From: Azolla caroliniana | Lineage: Eukaryota > Polypodiophyta | Assembly (NCBI GenBank): GCA_043228905.1 | Contig: JBHGNT010000010.1 | Coordinates: forward strand, 14,756,001 to 14,820,000 | Length of the DNA: 64,000 nt | Direction: 5' to 3' | In this document: piece by piece, positions 63,177 to 64,000 of the stretch | Position numbering within the stretch: position 1 is the first letter of the stretch | Layout: every line of letters starts with the position of its first letter | The notes under the pieces: model-generated | What the model saw: the letters and a program-made list of their open reading frames with translations, nothing else | What the model was told of the DNA's origin: nothing | Database searches by the model: none | Translations under genes and position numbers: made by a program

Positions 63177-63825
63177 GTGTAGTCTCCCGATGGCCTTTTC
63201 TGCCACAATACCAACATTCTATTTCGGCCTTTCATTGCCAGTTTCCGGTGCCGCCTTGACTCCCCTTGTTTTCGGAGGGTTTGGAATTGCTGTCGACATT
63301 TCGATTATGCCTTCGGTTTTGCTCATGTCAGTCGTCTTCGTTGCGTGCTGACCCACCTCGTCCACCACAACCATAGGGTCTATCCTCCTTCGTGTACAAC
63401 ATCTTGCTATCGATGTATATGGTCGTCGACGCATCTGGGTGGTTCTCTTCAACGAGAAGCATCGATTGCAACTCAAAGAATGACAGTGTATTCACTCTCG
63501 TGCAGATAGCCGTTCGGAATGATCTGACATGAACCTACACCATTTCTTCCTCCTCGATTGTCACATTGATAGAGGCGAGGGAGTCGTAGATGTCATTGAT
63601 TCGGGTTGTATAATTGACCACTGACAAATCTTTCTGTCAGACATTGGAGTTGCAGCTTTGTGTTCATTGTGCAAGCCGCAACAACCTTTTTTAGGTTCGT
63701 CCAAGCATCTTTGGGTGTCTTGGCATCCTGGATGTAGCTGAGTAGTTGATCACCAACGTTGGACGCGAAGCACTACATTACTCTGATTGCCGCCTGCTCC
63801 TGTCATGATATGGCAAAACTCGAAC
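63177..63825 (-). pseudogene. Copia gag and zinc-knuckle remnant, inverted
   Basis: The minus strand reads QEQAAIRVM, a stop, CFASNVGDQLLSYIQDAKTP, KDAWTNLKKVVAACTMNTKL, then across frames IYDSLASINVTIEEEEMV and TLSFFELQSMLLVEENHPDA, and finally ECWYCGRKGH, half a CCHC knuckle. It resembles the gag at 57.6 kb (DAKAPTKAWKNMKK) and so belongs to a related subfamily, in opposite orientation. The knuckle is cut off by the TC-rich tract. Confidence 0.85.
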
Positions 63826-64000
63826 CCATAACCTTATGTTATATGGGTCGAGCTCTTGACCATTACATTATCTATTCTAATACGTAGGATATTATTTTCA
63901 TTTAAGTTTTACTATTGAAAATTATTGTATATTCCAAATTTCTCTGGAACATTCTAGAAGCTTAAGGACTATTCCTCAGAACATTGTAAAAAGAGGCACA
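63826..64000. other. No gene seen (window end)
   Basis: AT-rich sequence, stop-rich in all frames. ATTCTAGAAGCTTAAGGA near the end resembles the short CATTCTAGAAG motif of the intron repeat, too short to call. Confidence 0.3.

Overview
The window is nuclear DNA of a vascular plant. The evidence is AT-rich sequence with GT-AG introns, plant-type TATA boxes, many microsatellites, and plant-specific gene families (a remorin and a plastid glycolytic GAPDH). I cannot name the species. The flavour of the LINE proteins (an endonuclease with DILLLQEHHLG and a VAGDFNM motif) reminds me of retroelements in ferns and other non-seed plants, but this is only an impression.

Five protein genes can be supported. 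(1) A very long remorin on the minus strand, 16297-20635, five exons, about 1051 residues. (2) A BUD32/TP53RK-type kinase of the KEOPS complex, minus strand, 28846-32071, seven coding exons, 231 residues. (3) A plastidial NAD-dependent GAPDH (GAPCp type), minus strand, 34885-41157, about 13 exons; the join between the first two is unresolved. (4) An intronless 503-residue protein of unknown function, plus strand, 48211-49722. (5) A CCG-binding protein 1/MEE14-like protein, plus strand, 53484-55643, three exons, 227 residues. They have unrelated jobs (membrane scaffold, tRNA t6A modification, glycolysis, unknown, gametophyte regulator) and there is no sign that they form a pathway.

The rest is repeats. 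From 1 to 4.9 kb there is a terminal-inverted-repeat element with an 8-bp target duplication, foldback sequence, a LINE 3' end and a tandem repeat. From 4.98 to 10.74 kb there is a nearly full-length dead LINE. From 10.7 to 16.3 kb and from 22.1 to 28.8 kb the DNA is gene-poor. From 41.5 to 47 kb there is a solo LTR, a short palindromic TG..CA element, a satellite-like tandem array and SINE heads.

From 57.2 to 62.0 kb there is a dead Ty1/copia element: LTR, primer-binding site, gag, zinc knuckle, protease and integrase, then loss of almost the whole reverse transcriptase. It carries two internal tandem duplications and a 1.2-kb insertion. Two more copia gag remnants on the minus strand fill 62.3-63.8 kb. 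One repeat from intron 2 of the MEE14-like gene recurs next to the copia remnant.

Exon joins were derived by hand from splice consensus and preserved reading frame; there are no transcripts behind them. I found no rRNA, intact tRNA, CRISPR array or prokaryote-like system, and nothing that I can defend as a wholly new biological system.
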